A stretch of DNA of 64,000 nucleotides from Oidiodendron maius Zn (taxonomy: Eukaryota > Ascomycota > Leotiomycetes > Myxotrichaceae), in NCBI GenBank assembly GCA_000827325.1, contig KN832898.1, positions 54,822 through 118,821 on the forward strand, given 5' to 3'. Position 1 is the first letter of the stretch. Each line of letters starts with the position of its first letter. The translations under genes and the position numbers were made by a program. Shown piece after piece: positions 1 to 11,281 of this stretch. The notes under the pieces were generated by a model. It had not been told where the DNA came from. It did not search any database and saw only the letters and a program-made list of their open reading frames with translations.

Positions 1-248
1 GGAGACCAAAGCTAGAAGCGTTAAGAGCTTTTCGCATAGTGTATTGGCTATCCGAGATACTACGACGGAATATATTTAAATCCATTAACGTTTCTAAGCA
101 TTCTGAGACCAGCCATAATAATACTAATCAATTCAATCCTACAACCACTCTAACAAGTTATAAAATGGTGTTGATAAAATTTCACCTCCGATCTATTGCA
201 CATGCAACAGAAATAAGTCGCCTTTATCAAACATATTTCAGTGATTAC

Positions 249-1574
249 TTAGTGGGAAAATTCATCGATCAGTTTGGAGTACCATCCAACCTTTCCACTC
301 TGATACAGCCTCATCGCAGTTACCAATTGCTGTCTCCCTGAATCCTCAAGCGCATTCGACAGGAAATAGCTATTTCCTTCGCTTCTATTCTCCTCCTGTC
401 TCACAGCTGCCACATAGTCTTTCTGGTCCGCAAGTTTTTGTACGAGGTCGGCACTCTTGGGAGAGCCTTCTTCATCGTAGTTCCATGGTGCATCTACAGT
501 AGGTGGAACCGTAGAAAGGGTCAAAGGGAAGTCCCCAAATACCTCCCACGGCCCAGCGAAGGCTGTTTCCCAGTCAATTACGCCAAGGACGCGATATCTA
601 TCATCAACAATGATATTGTTGTGGCCAAAGTCGCCATGGCAGAGAGGAAACGGGCCCTGATCGCGAACAGACAGTCTAGTAGCCAGTTTGCTAATGGATC
701 TTGGGAAGGACGAGACCGAGGGAATAATTTCGGCAGCATATTGGCCGGATGCCGCCCGTAGCTGCTCGTCCGTCCTACCAAATTTAACCTTAGTCGCCCA
801 TGCCATAAAGAACTCAGTCGCTGTGTTAAAGGGCCCACCTAGTCCTGGTATTGGGCCTTGCTCATATGTGCCGTCTTGATTCATGGAGACAATTGTCCCA
901 ATCTTGGGCAGCTGTACCTTGGATAGCTGGACCTATAGTAGAGAACAATTCAATTAGCTATCCATCTGTACTCGGGATACAAGTCGCTTACTTACATGGA
1001 TCTTTGCTAGACTTCTCAAAAATGCTTGCTTATACTTTGGCGGTATCGTCATGCCCAGATCCATTCCTACATTACCCTCCAAACAGTCCATTAACATGAA
1101 TGGTGCATTCACGTTACAGTCACTTTGTGGCTCAAATGCGTGGATTTCGGGGATAGGTATGCTGGTCTTCTGTCGTACAAGTGAAATTGCGTTGAATTCA
1201 CAATGTCTTATGGCCTTCAGAGCGTCTTCACATGAACCAGATTTTGATAGAGGAGGCATCCGTAGTCTCGCGACCCATCGGGTTCCATCTGTGAATTCGA
1301 TAATTCGGACCATATGGTTGTAGCCAAGGCCGATGTCATCAAGTAGCATGCAGTTGATTCCATTCCGCTTCTCAGCTGCGTAATCTAAGAGCGCACGCCA
1401 ATTCACGGATGAGAAAAACCACTCGGCCCGTGAGCGAAGCGGACCACTTGGTAGAGAAGAGAGATAGGTCCACTGATACCCGGAAAAGGCTTTGGAATTT
1501 TCCACACCACTGTTAGGGCAGGACTTGCGAGAAATACTGTCGGAGAATTTGCGCTCTAGGGCTTTACTCTCCAT
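249..1574 (-). CDS. APH-family (aminoglycoside/choline kinase-like) phosphotransferase
   Basis: Two exons (1574-996 and 932-249) joined by a 63-nt GT-AG phase-0 intron (933-995) give a 420-residue protein. The C-terminal half carries the APH catalytic signature: HGDFGHNNIIVDD, then VLGVIDWE, matching the Brenner-type HGDxxxxN and the metal-binding DWE of the kinase-like fold. The N-terminal half has the TRWVARLRMP strand expected of the small lobe. Fungal members of this family are numerous, cytosolic and mostly of unknown substrate; nothing here defines the substrate. The start is the first Met of the open frame; the preceding 250 bp hold no competing exon. No frame break was seen, so it is probably functional, unlike the APH fragments at 2.6-3.8 and 8.8-9.2 kb, which belong to a different APH subfamily. 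Confidence 0.85.
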
Positions 1575-2653
1575 TTTGTAAAATTAGAGGGAAGACCGAC
1601 TTCAATGGTGAAGTTTGGAGGAAGAATAGACGTGAAACGCTTCTACGCTAAGCGCCTGTAGGGTTATAGTTAATCCGGGCCGGCTCGAGCCTGGGGTTTT
1701 GGCGGACTAAATAACGTATTTGATAAGCGAGTGGCGGATGTATGCGAGTGCGGACTGCTATTTTACCGCAAAATCATCAAAACAACCCCCCCCCCTATAT
1801 CAACGACAATAATACTTATTACTTTATATAATATACCGATATATTCATCTATAGTGTGGAAGTCCTGAACTTAATTTATAGGGTAATATAGTTAGATTAT
1901 TTAGCTAAAAAGCTAGAATTTCTTAAAAATGCCTCTTTTTAGGCTTTAAATTTTATACTTAATTGATTCTAGCTATTTGAAATCTTAAAAAATAGCTTAT
2001 AGTTATTGCAGTAGCCAGGAAACTTTAAATATTAAGTTTGAAGCTTATAGCTGTTGTGGTTATTAATATAATAGAGGGCTGGTGTTGGATGCTTAATCGT
2101 GCTGTGATAGAGCCTCATGAGGGGACTGCTAATAAGCTGGAAACAAAACATCTCTGTCACACTCGAATAGGACGGTGCAGATCCTGTACAAGACTGTTTA
2201 TGACTATTATAGTGGCATGTCTCATTCTGGTCCCGTCGCAGTTGGAGAGCTGTCGGGGTGAACAGGACGAGCAGGAGAAGGTTAGATCATCACAAACAAG
2301 CGCTTATTTGCACCCAGATTCAGCACCAAGCTCTGGGTTTGGATGCACTAGATCGGAGACTAATATGTTCTTCTAATATCAGTAATATTCAGTGGTTGGC
2401 TGCCCCGCTATCTTGTCTGTCCTTCCCTGGCCCTGAGTGCTCTTTATGTGCTGTTCTTCTTCATGTCTATGCTTTGGAAATCAAAATTAACGGGGCCAAA
2501 TTTCTGAAAACGGTCCCCAGCTCGTCGAACAACCAGGACGTTCTGGTCCGACTGCCTTTCCCTTATCAGATCTGACAGGCGTGGTACTGAATGAACAAAG
2601 AGTCTCGCATCTGTTCGTTTGTTCTCCTCCCCTCCTAAGACTTCTAGGAACAG
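1575..2653. other. Intergenic stretch with an AT-rich core
   Basis: No supported gene. A run of nine C lies near 1785. About 1790-2080 is strongly AT-rich with many TpA steps (TATATAATATA, TAAAAAATAG), the look of a transposon remnant worn by RIP (repeat-induced point mutation). Short open frames between 2038 and 2575 show no motif, intron or coding-like composition. Confidence 0.5.
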
Positions 2654-3122
2654 CTATAGCTGCCTACAGTAGAGAGCGTAGTCCTCTCGTGTCCAGGTGT
2701 GTGGTTTGGATAGAATAAGCCAAGAGGCTAAGCAACATTGATATTCGGACGGTGCGGCATAAGTAAATTTCCAGTCCACTTGACACACGACGTTGTAATC
2801 TCTATCCACTAGTATATTCCTAGCAGCAAAACCATCGCAGAAAAGTCTGAAATCGTCATCACCTAGGCCAGATATAAAGCGTGGCGTGATTTCTCGAAAA
2901 CCGTGAAGACTTTCGAGGTCTCGGAAACATGAGATAGCTAGTCGTGCGCGCTTTTGAATGGGGCATCAGCAACTGCAAGCAGACATTGTCAGTATCTGTG
3001 TACCATAGAAGGATAGGGTACAAACCCCGAGGATGAATCCCACGGTTTCTCTTAGCTTCATGATGGGTAGTCGTTTTCAATCGCCAATATGGAGAAGCTA
3101 TGTGACGAAACACGTCATACAT
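2654..3122 (-). pseudogene. Decayed APH-family phosphotransferase, C-terminal half
   Basis: Reading the minus strand, a stretch from about 2955 down to the stop at 2654-2656 translates to a typical fungal APH C-terminal half: AISCFRDLESLHGF, then FCDGFAARNILVDRDYN, VVCQVDWKFTYAAPSEYQ and LASWLILSKPHTW. The catalytic block is CDGFAARN in place of HGDxxxxN, which occurs in this fungal subfamily, and VDWKF stands where VIDWEF is usual. Directly upstream the homologous frame continues one register off (MYDVFRHIASPYW to LLMPHSKAR), so a frameshift lies near 2950. The stop comes soon after the WLL-type motif, earlier than in intact relatives. I call it a pseudogene; a short unseen intron at the frame change is the alternative. 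Confidence 0.6.
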
Positions 3123-3286
3123 GACATGATAGTAAAATCTCTCCTGGATTTGTTGGACGAATAGACCCTATACTCTAGAGATACTATCTAGCGCAAGGAA
3201 ATAGAAGAAATTCTCATCATCCCGCCCCCCCCTTAATAGTGTGCGTTCGAGGCAAGGATTCGCTCTTCGTTCTTGACTAGTCATAA

Positions 3287-3781
3287 TCAGCAATGCCTCC
3301 TCTTGCGCAAAGATATCAGCGAATTCTCCGTACTTCCTATCAGAGTTAGGTGATCATCAGCCAAGCCATCGACGGTTTGACTTGTCAGCCAGTATGGGGG
3401 ACATTGCATCTCTATAGGCAATGAGAATGTCCACTCCAGATCGATAAGGTATTTGACATCCCGCCCATCATCAACAAAGATGTTGCTTTGATGGCCCTTG
3501 GGACTCGCTTCCGTTCCAACACAAAGTTTCTTCTCATCGGCAACCTCTAGACCCCATTGGAGAAGCAGAGATCCTCTACCAAGACGCTGATATCGGAAAT
3601 CAACACATAAGTTATCGAGATAGTAACAGGGCTCCTGGTAGAAGCTATCCACGTGGTCAGAATCGAACCCGCAGAGGCGGAATGGAATATGAAATGCACT
3701 TCTCCAATTTTTCTTCTGCTTCAATATATGCAGCGAAACGAGTTGGCTCCTGATCTTTCCGCTGATAGGATACGCCTCCAC
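3287..3781 (-). pseudogene. Chimeric fragment: GNAT acetyltransferase joined to APH C-terminal piece
   Basis: A 164-residue open frame made of two unrelated parts. Residues about 55-100 match a GNAT N-acetyltransferase motif A (YYLDNLCVDFRYQRLGRG, then LLLQWGLEVADE and EASPKG), the acetyl-CoA-binding loop being RYQRLGRG. From residue about 101 the frame becomes the end of a fungal APH protein: HQSNIFVDDGRDVKYLIDLE, followed by SLPIEMQCPPYWLTSQTVDG. In intact APH relatives HQSNIFVDD is preceded by FxLTDL, which is missing here, and the GNAT part lacks its C-terminal half. The join is in frame with no intron signal. Probably a recombination product; whether it is expressed cannot be told from sequence. 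Confidence 0.55.
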
Positions 3782-4107
3782 AGCCCAATCTCCCAGCCTA
3801 TCATCTAAGCTCTGAATGAACTATACCACGATCGACTAATATGCTCAAAGCTCTTTCCGGAGCCTCCTCTTTCCCCAGCGCGAAATCTCCAGATAGCGAA
3901 TCTAACAATTAAATTCCCATTTGTACAGCAGGTTAATAATCTATTATTTCCGGCCCATTCGCATGCTTTCAAAGACTTCCCGCAGGAAGGGAGGGAACGA
4001 ATGGCACACTACGAATGGCGCAAGTCGTCTTCCTGATATATGTCGAACAAGCACGACAGCCTCGTGACAATGAACTGTTATTTTGTTGTAACGTGATAGA
4101 CTTGGAT

Positions 4108-5780
4108 CTACTCAATGAGTGTCCGTTTACTAGTCGCACTCTTTTCTCGATATTGAGCAAGGGGACGTTGTAAAGCACAATAGGCCGACATTCGATCATC
4201 TGGTGCCCATTGAAGCATGGCTTTACAACAGATAGCTAGAGGCTGATCTGGTTTCTTGCCGAGCCACTTGTGAATCTTATCGAAATCTCTCTCATTCACT
4301 TGCCTGCTTGGCTTGCCCTTATTTGGAAGTTGACATCCAAGGATTTCTACGCCAACCAACGCACAAGCCCAATAATCGACATAACGTCCATGATATTCTC
4401 CTTCTCGCTGCTCCGGCGCTAAATAAGGTATTGTTCCTGGCCAATCATATAGTATCCTATCTTTGAATGTTGCAGATCCAAAATCAATGATTCGGGCCAG
4501 AGGAGGGTCGTAAGATTGCACGGTAAGATTAGCGGGCTTTAAGTCGCGATGGATAATGCCATGTTTGTGAAGGAATGCAATCCCCTCTAGGACTTGTGCA
4601 AAGAGGATAGTGCGAGTTTCCTTGGATGCTTTTGATGCGATCAAGGAAATGAATGTGCTTGTGGCGCGCGGACTGAAGAATATATACTTGTCGATGACAT
4701 CATTCGATCCAGGTTTCCAGGTATCATCCAAGAGCCTGATAATTCGCGCCTATGTTGTATCAGCGATGTGCAGGATTATCTCTCCCGAAACGTACCTCTT
4801 CGACTTTATTGTGAATGGATTCATGGTGGAATTCAAATGGCGTTCCCAGGTGTTTCTATCCTTGTCGTCAGGCCTGATGATTTTTGGAGACACTTACTTA
4901 CGTGTTTGATGTCTAGAAGATACTTAAGCATGGTAACCTCCTCATCCACTTTGCGTAAATTTTGTGGCGTCCGCCAAAGTTCTTTGGCTGCCGCAGCCTT
5001 TCCCGTGCGTGTATGTGTGACTGCGTAAACATGACCAAATGTCCCTTTCGCGATTGCATTCCTGACTACCCAATCTCCCATCATCACCTCATGCTCACAT
5101 GGAGTCGGAGCCACCAATGGAACTGAATCGCTCAGAACGTGGCTATAGAACGCGGCTAGTTCTATTTGGAACTGCTCATCTTGTTCTGTCGTGCGTCTCG
5201 GAAACTTGAGTGTGAAGTAACACTCGCCGATTCCAATTGTATTCCGGTAAGGGATCAATCGCTGCTCGTTTGAGAGCACCTCTCCATTAAGTGTCACCGT
5301 CTTGCCACGCATGTTATCTGCGACTAGGAAAAACCCACCCCCTCCCTTCACCCATGTAAAGCGCGCGTGTATTCCAGCTATCTCATCATTGCCCTTTCCA
5401 TCCACCATCAAAAGTATGTCAACACCTAGATTCTTGAGATTCTTCCTCCCTCTGCCGATCCTCCAGCCCAGTGGCGCAAACTCCGGGAGTTTGCTAAGTG
5501 AGAAAGTAAAGCATCCGACATGCTTTAAGGCCATAGTAGAATCGACACGTATGAAATTGCAATGGTGCGTATAGAAATCCACATTGCGCCGACACGCTAG
5601 GAGGTGAATGGCATCTTTGGCATCTCGATTTAAGGGCTGCAGTTCGCCTATCAATCCCACGTCCCCCGTATGTGTGTTGACCTCTTTATCGCTATAGAGA
5701 GTCCCGGTCTCTGGGCTGTTGGGGATCGTCGCAACATCCTCACTTGTAGCAGATTGGCTAGTAGCAACTGTCTTATCCAT
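4108..5780 (-). CDS. FHA-like domain plus serine/threonine protein kinase
   Basis: Two exons (5780-4902, 4749-4108) with a 152-nt GT-AG phase-0 intron (4750-4901) give 506 residues. Residues about 100-200 look like an FHA domain (GWRIGRGRKN, then IAGIHARF and TLNGEVLSNEQ), a phosphothreonine-binding module. The kinase domain starts near residue 225: glycine loop IAKGTFGHVYAV, VAIK-type lysine in AAAKEL, and alpha-C in EEVTMLKYLLDIKH. After the intron come ARIIRLLDDTW, the catalytic loop HRDLKPAN, DFGSA and the activation segment PGTIPYLAPEQ. All catalytic residues are present. This resembles the Rad53/CHK2-like arrangement but with a shorter, divergent FHA part, so a checkpoint role is only a possibility. 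The intron contains a fortuitous open frame that reads through the donor. Confidence 0.8.
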
Positions 5781-6157
5781 TTTATCTATGGAATAGTGAT
5801 CTTAACTGTCGAAGGAGTGTGTAGGGGGGGCTATCGTCGAGTTCTCGTTTTAACAGAAGAGTCGCAGACAAGTTCAGGCTATTAAGCGCCGACAGGGTCT
5901 GCCGATACGAATCCTCTGCTCCTGCCCAATCAACAATCTTAATCGCAAAGCCGTACAAACAATAAACTTGTACCCCCCACCCATGTGATCGAAATTGTCC
6001 CTAGCCTAGGTAGAGAGGCAGGTGCAGGCGGCTGTTCGGCAAATTCCATGTTCGGTATCCCGTAGGTGAAGGATCGGACGCTTAATAAGCCGCCGCGTTA
6101 GTTAGGTTAAGTTACCTCGGACTTGTCGCAACCAACATAATTTTCTATTCTACAACT

Positions 6158-6826
6158 ATGGCTCAAGCCTACAACGACTTCAATCAGAATAGCTTATACT
6201 CTTTGCCTACAGATAATATACTGAATCTAGTTAATGAGCGACTTCTCGAGCCGACAGACCAGCCGACAGACCCGCGAACCAGCGAGCTCAAAAATTACTT
6301 CCTAGGCTACAAAGAGTGGTTAGAAACACCGCCGTCTCCAGCCCTTTCGGATCGAGAACAGTTGTTTTCATACCTCGAACAGGGCAGCACGAATTGCTAC
6401 GGAGTTCCGCCTTCTTCCCCCTCTCACGGAGTACTACTTTGGAACCCTCTAGAGACCAAATGCCAAGGTAGGGACAATTATGCTTCAACACTATCATAAG
6501 GCTAATTGTTTCTATAATTAGTCGACCTTAGCAGGACGAAAAAGTCAAAATTACAATCCAAACACCAGCCGCAACGCAGAAGAGGAAAACAGGGAACAGA
6601 ATGGAAAGGTGGACGAGGACGTACAGGAAGCCACGCTCTCAAAGCTGGCAGAGTTGTGAAAGAATACTCTCAAAGCACACATCACATGGAAACACGATCG
6701 CGCACTTGCGCCCGCCCTCATCATATGGAAACACGGTCGCGCACATGTGCTCGTAGACGTAAGGAATTTGGGGCGAGGCAGAGAGTAGATCGAAACGACA
6801 GCAATAGGCCATCATGTCGAAAATGA
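6158..6826 (+). CDS. Small basic hypothetical protein with a duplicated 13-residue unit
   Basis: Exon 1 (6158-6467) starts MAQAYNDFNQ. A 54-nt intron (6468-6521, GTAGGG...AATTAG, phase 1) joins it to exon 2 (6522-6826), giving 204 residues. The N-terminal half is acidic to neutral. The C-terminal half is strongly basic (RRRGKQGTEWKGGRGRTG) and contains two nearly identical units, HHMETRSRTCARP and HHMETRSRTCARR, encoded by a direct DNA duplication near 6685-6760. Such a basic tail could bind nucleic acid, but I recognise no domain. The exon join rests on splice signals and frame continuity only; the duplicated tail could also be non-coding repeat. Confidence 0.45.
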
Positions 6827-8821
6827 CCGCGGGTATCATGATGGACACGGTGGAACTATCCTCACTCAACGTGGTCAGACGCCATAGGACCTAGAAGAAC
6901 GAAGAATGCAAGATGACAGCACCCACGCCAAGCTACAGCAATGCAACCAGAAAGTGTACGAGAGACCGCGAAAGGCGCACTCACTGGCTCCGCACCAGCG
7001 AAAATTTGTACCCATGGGCTTCTCCACGTCCGTACCCCACCTCAGTCAGAGTGAGATGTAAGTTGTCGTTTAAGCCTCATCTCCATATTTCATGGAAAGG
7101 ATCCACATCTCTCAATTGATCAGTTATCAAGCTAAGGCATCTATGCTGTCACCTAGGTACTCTGATGTCTCTACATACTCATCTATCCGGCAAGGAGGAT
7201 GGAAGCCAAAGATCGGCTGAGCGACGGCAATCCCCCAACAGCGATCCATCTCCACAACCAAGTCAAGATGTTGTAGAAAGCGACAGTCACTGCGACGACG
7301 AGCGTAACAATACAATACCGACTTGATTATGATGATAAGGAATTGCGTCTTGGACAAGAATTTCATGTATCACCAAATCACCGGGCTTGTTGTTTATTAC
7401 GCGAGTAGGCGAGTCCAAGAGTATTTCATACTCTTTGCTTAATTTATCGTCGCAAAATGAAACTTGTATAAGGATCACATCGGTAATGGGGGCTTCATAG
7501 GGACGTGGAACTACGGAATTGGCTATGGAAGACAACTAGATAGAATGATACTTGTGGGTTTTAAGTACTTAGTGATCTGCGTTAGAACCCCTCGGTATCG
7601 TCTCACCAAGTCTTGGAAGGAATTTAAAGGGTAAAGTAGAAAGAGTTTTACCGCGAGAGGAAGGACGCGAGAAGTTAGATCTCTCGATGTTAGATAAATT
7701 CGCCTCCGACGCAAATTGGTACCTGCCATTCTGTATTCCGTATGCTCACTTTATCGCCAGATGTTTGAGGTCATACCATTTAGCCTTGCAGGCAGCACAG
7801 TACCCCTCGGAATCCATCCAACTTGTTCAGGGGTTGCTCTCCTTAGCCATTCCGCACTACGTAACTCGAGGTGTTGATACTGTTCTCGGAAATAATTGAA
7901 GCACTCTCCACATCTACAACACGAAAACTGCGTCTATGTGCCTCTTCACTGCTCCTACAACTGAGGCTATAAATGATGTTCAGCGTCGCTTTCGAGCAGG
8001 ATCGGGTAAAGGTCCGCTGATTTCGGATTCTCGCGAACATCTCTTCTTTTTGTTTACTGGGCTTATGACGGAAATTGGCGATTTTATTTGGTGATCGTGT
8101 CTTCCGTTGCAGTCTGGCCCCTCGTAGGCGTGCCTGCGTTATACTTGCTCCTTCTTGATACCGTTCAGTCGCTTTCCTCCTATCAAATCTTTGGTCGAAG
8201 TTAGACTGACTCGGGGCTATATTGACTGGAAGGAGGAAGGGCAAGAGGTGGACTATATCGCAGTGGGGTTGACAACCGTAGGAAAGGGACGAACTATGTT
8301 TCACTAGAGCCGAGCCGGTCGTGGCACGCAAATGAACAGCGCCTATCTTCGCAAGCGAGTAAGGTGTCGAGAAAGGCCCATGAGTCGTTAGTATCTCCCC
8401 TTCTCTACCACAACCAACAAACCTGCGACACAGACGTGATCATGTCCACGCACCCTTCTCGTGATGCTACAGCGGATCTCATGACATACATGACATATTC
8501 GTCGCGGAAAGCACTATCAACACTGCCCAACGCTGAGATGGAGAACATCCCATGTGGCTTCGGATTCGAATTCGAGGACTGCTTGGAACAAAAGCTGCAG
8601 CTGGTGCAGGATGATTTGGAATGACAAAGCACTCGCCGATGATGCAAGATGGCCTACACCGGAACACATGCGGGAAGCTTACCGTCGTTTCATCAAAACT
8701 GAGCTGGAGGATGTCCATACGCCATCTCCTCTGTCGAGCCCCAAATCAATAGCTCGCTCTCGCCCGCTTCGCAGACCAAAAGGGACGCAGTGCCGGGATA
8801 GTGGGATCCATCACGAAACTA
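6827..8821. other. Stretch without a convincing gene
   Basis: Short open frames on both strands (minus 7287-7535 and 7843-8331; plus 6913-7119) have no domain I recognise and no linked exons. Plus-strand frames 8364-8624 and 8554-8826 overlap out of register. The first ends QLVQDDLE and the second continues NDKALADDARWPTPEHMREA, so a single frameshift near 8615 would join them into one protein of about 150 residues. This could be a decayed gene of unknown type. Confidence 0.35.
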
Positions 8822-9230
8822 GCTAGAGCCGTCGTCAGGCTTAAACAAACGTACAAAGCGCGGATGGACTGCTCTCATAGTGGCCAAGGCAGCCATCTGT
8901 GAGTGACAGTCGTCCTCATCAATAACAGCATTTAATTGATGAACCAGGTAGCTATCATGACAAGCCAAGACATCATTATCCATAGTGAATGAGCCAATTC
9001 GTGGCAACAGGATTTTCCCTATTATGAGCATAATGCGCGACAAACCCCGAACCAGGTTGGTCCGACGGTACTTATCACGCCACTTTTCCTCCCAAGATAC
9101 CAAGAGCATCTTCGCATCAGCCTCTTCGATGTAGTCGATTACCAAATGTCCTGTATTGAGATTGTAAGGATGGTTCGAAGGGATATATCGGCAGGGCGTT
9201 GTACGGCCCAGAAGGGAGATGACTTGGCGT
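8822..9230 (-). pseudogene. Decayed fungal APH-family gene with internal deletion
   Basis: The frame 9145-8822 reads LVIDYIEEADAKMLLVSWEE, RTNLVRGLSRIML, LPRIGSFTMDND, then jumps to VLACHDSYLVHQLNAV and SQMAALATMRAVHPRF before stopping. From memory of this fungal APH-like family, LPRIGSFT is normally followed by about 50 residues before the LACHDSRL-type segment, and the HQSNIFVDD catalytic block follows MRAVFPHF; both are missing. Upstream, in another frame near 9160-9230, a piece reading LPIYPFEPSL fits the expected preceding segment, so at least one frameshift is also present. It belongs to the same subfamily as the APH part of the chimera at 3287-3500, not to the intact gene at 249-1574. 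Confidence 0.6.
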
Positions 9231-10988
9231 CGAAGAACCTCGAATAGTCAGGAGAGGAAGGGAGCATGGACTAGGAAGATGAACTATGCCGCCAACTACT
9301 ATTATTATTGTAAATATCATCTCTCAGCGGATCACTTACGCTGGAACCCTTCACCCCATCTGTGCCGCTAGCAAATGCAAAACCCCACAAAGGATGGGTA
9401 CATCTGGACAGTTCTCGCGAATCCAGGCATAGGTGACTGCTTCAAAGCGGATCTATTCATCTGCATTGCCTGGATAGTTCGAATCGCCGACCTTGAATGG
9501 GAGTGGGAAGCGAATCATTACCTGTCCACCTGGCCGCTTCCTCCAATTGACAACAATGACAGGCAAGCAGATGTTGAAGCTACCATGGATCTAATCCTCG
9601 GAAGCCGAGAGGCGGCATGTTTCTTTGCCTTTGAGACGTAGATAGCATTTCACAATATATTCAATTTCCGTTGCATGCTGCAGGAGGTAGCTGATGAACT
9701 CTTCTCTCTTCTGCCAATAGGTTAGCGCTTGCAGGACATTATGCTCCTGGTCCACCGCTTCATTGTAGGTAATCTTTCCCTTTAACATCTGGAGGCTTAT
9801 TCCTAACCCCAAGGCTGGAAGACATGACTTAAGATGCTGCATTGGGGATATTAACTTGGAGACATCTTTCAATTGACTGCGCTTTGTAATCATAACAAAT
9901 CGCTTAAAAAATATACTAGGCCAGAAACAGTAGATGCCGAGGCCGCCTTTCATTGCCCATTGAACGGGTATTTCTAACATACCTTACGTCTTCTATTGAG
10001 CTGTTTCCATTCTATTTGTCGTGCCAGGTTGTGAGGCCTTATGTGGCTCTAGTGGTCGCGAATTATTTGGAGCCAGCGTTTATTTCTGACACGCTAAAGC
10101 CTAATGCGTCGAAGCCTAACGACGTCAAGGGCTCATGCGGTCAGTATCGGATTGCTCGACGAGTCACATGCTCTTGAGCCCCACCACTTTCCTGCTGCGA
10201 AATGAACACACCATCAGACGTCAAGCTACTTCCAAGGCTCTCACGAATCTTTCTGCGCGTTAAGTTCGTAGTCGGACACTATGCGACCGTGACCACTTAG
10301 TTCTATCACGCTGCAGCTGCGCAGTTTCAGGCATTGCCTGAGCTATCATCACATTCGAGATTCTAATACACGCAATCCCATTACCGACAGACCAGTTTCT
10401 ATGAGATTAAATTGGACATTCACAGCAACCGACGCGGCAGATTATCATATTAGCATAACACAATACAAGCTCCGATTGCGACTATAAAACACAAAGAGCC
10501 CAAAGAGGTCTTAGCCTCCTAGGCTTCGGTTGGGCGCTCGTGGTGCGGTTTAATAGAGGTATGGTGGGTTTGGGCATCAGGTCCGCTCTATTCTTACTCT
10601 AAAAGTTTGGGCTGACTCCGTTCTTCACCAGGTCCCTTATTGACTTTCTATACTGCTCCGCGTTCTATCAACCGTATACCTAGGCAATTTCAGTTTTGTC
10701 CACCACCACAGGTTGAAAAGACGAAGAAAACAAGCAGTATATGGCGCAAAATAACGAACCATAGCTCCGCAGATAAAGATTGAGCATCGTCCAACCTGGT
10801 GTCGAGTAAGCTAAGCATTTTGTTGTTCAGCTATTCCATTTTATTACATTGTATACAAGTTGGTTACATCTTGCGGGAACAGTCTGCAGTTCACTAATTT
10901 GGCAAGGAATAATTCTAGAAATCAACGAACAAACTAGAAAAGTATTGACCTTCACGTCGAACCGCAGTCAAAGAACTCCGGACTGATC
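9231..10988. other. Intergenic stretch with one unassigned minus-strand open frame
   Basis: A minus-strand open frame at 9591-9980 (129 codons; RSQLKDVSKLISPMQHLKSC, YWQKREEFISYLLQHATEIE) looks helical and protein-like but matches no domain I know and has no clear start or partner exons. The plus frame 9375-9641 is unsupported. From 9981 to 10988 I see only ordinary non-coding sequence with pyrimidine-rich stretches. Confidence 0.35.
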
Positions 10989-11281
10989 ATGTCCGAGCAG
11001 GTACGATTTGCCTGGAATCTTAATTATGATTATCACGCTGACCTATGCTATAGCAGGAAATCCCTTCAGCGGAAACAGGTGTTTATATAGAGAAGATCCA
11101 AATATTCGAGCCTACAGATACAGACAGAATTCTATATGCAAAGGGGCACGAGATCGTCGTTTTCCACCCTAAAGACAAGAAGAAACAATCGCGTCATCGG
11201 CCTGAAACTGATGAGAAGATCACTGTCCCTGCTGGATATTCGGTTCGTGCAGTGAGGGCGTGGTTGTTATGGGCGCAGTGA
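10989..11281 (+). CDS. Small hypothetical protein (79 aa)
   Basis: ATGTCCGAGCAG is followed at once by a GTACGA donor (11001). The 53-nt intron ends TATAG at 11053, with an alternative acceptor CAG three bases on. Exon 2 (11054-11281) reads on in frame through IEKIQIFEPTDTDRILYAKG, EIVVFHPKDKKK and KITVPAGYSVRAVRAWLL. A four-codon first exon is unusual but known in fungi. The product is lysine-rich, about 79 residues, with no recognised domain. Its 3' end overlaps, tail to tail, the last exon of the minus-strand gene at 11220-12398 by 62 nt, so one of the two 3' ends may be misread. Confidence 0.45.

Noticed and set aside
4750-4901. Open reading through the kinase intron (RPDDKDRNTWERHLNS)
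   Set aside because: Clean GT-AG boundaries restore the alpha-C to beta-4 junction KH-ARIIRLLDD in phase 0; the intronic frame does not continue the kinase fold.
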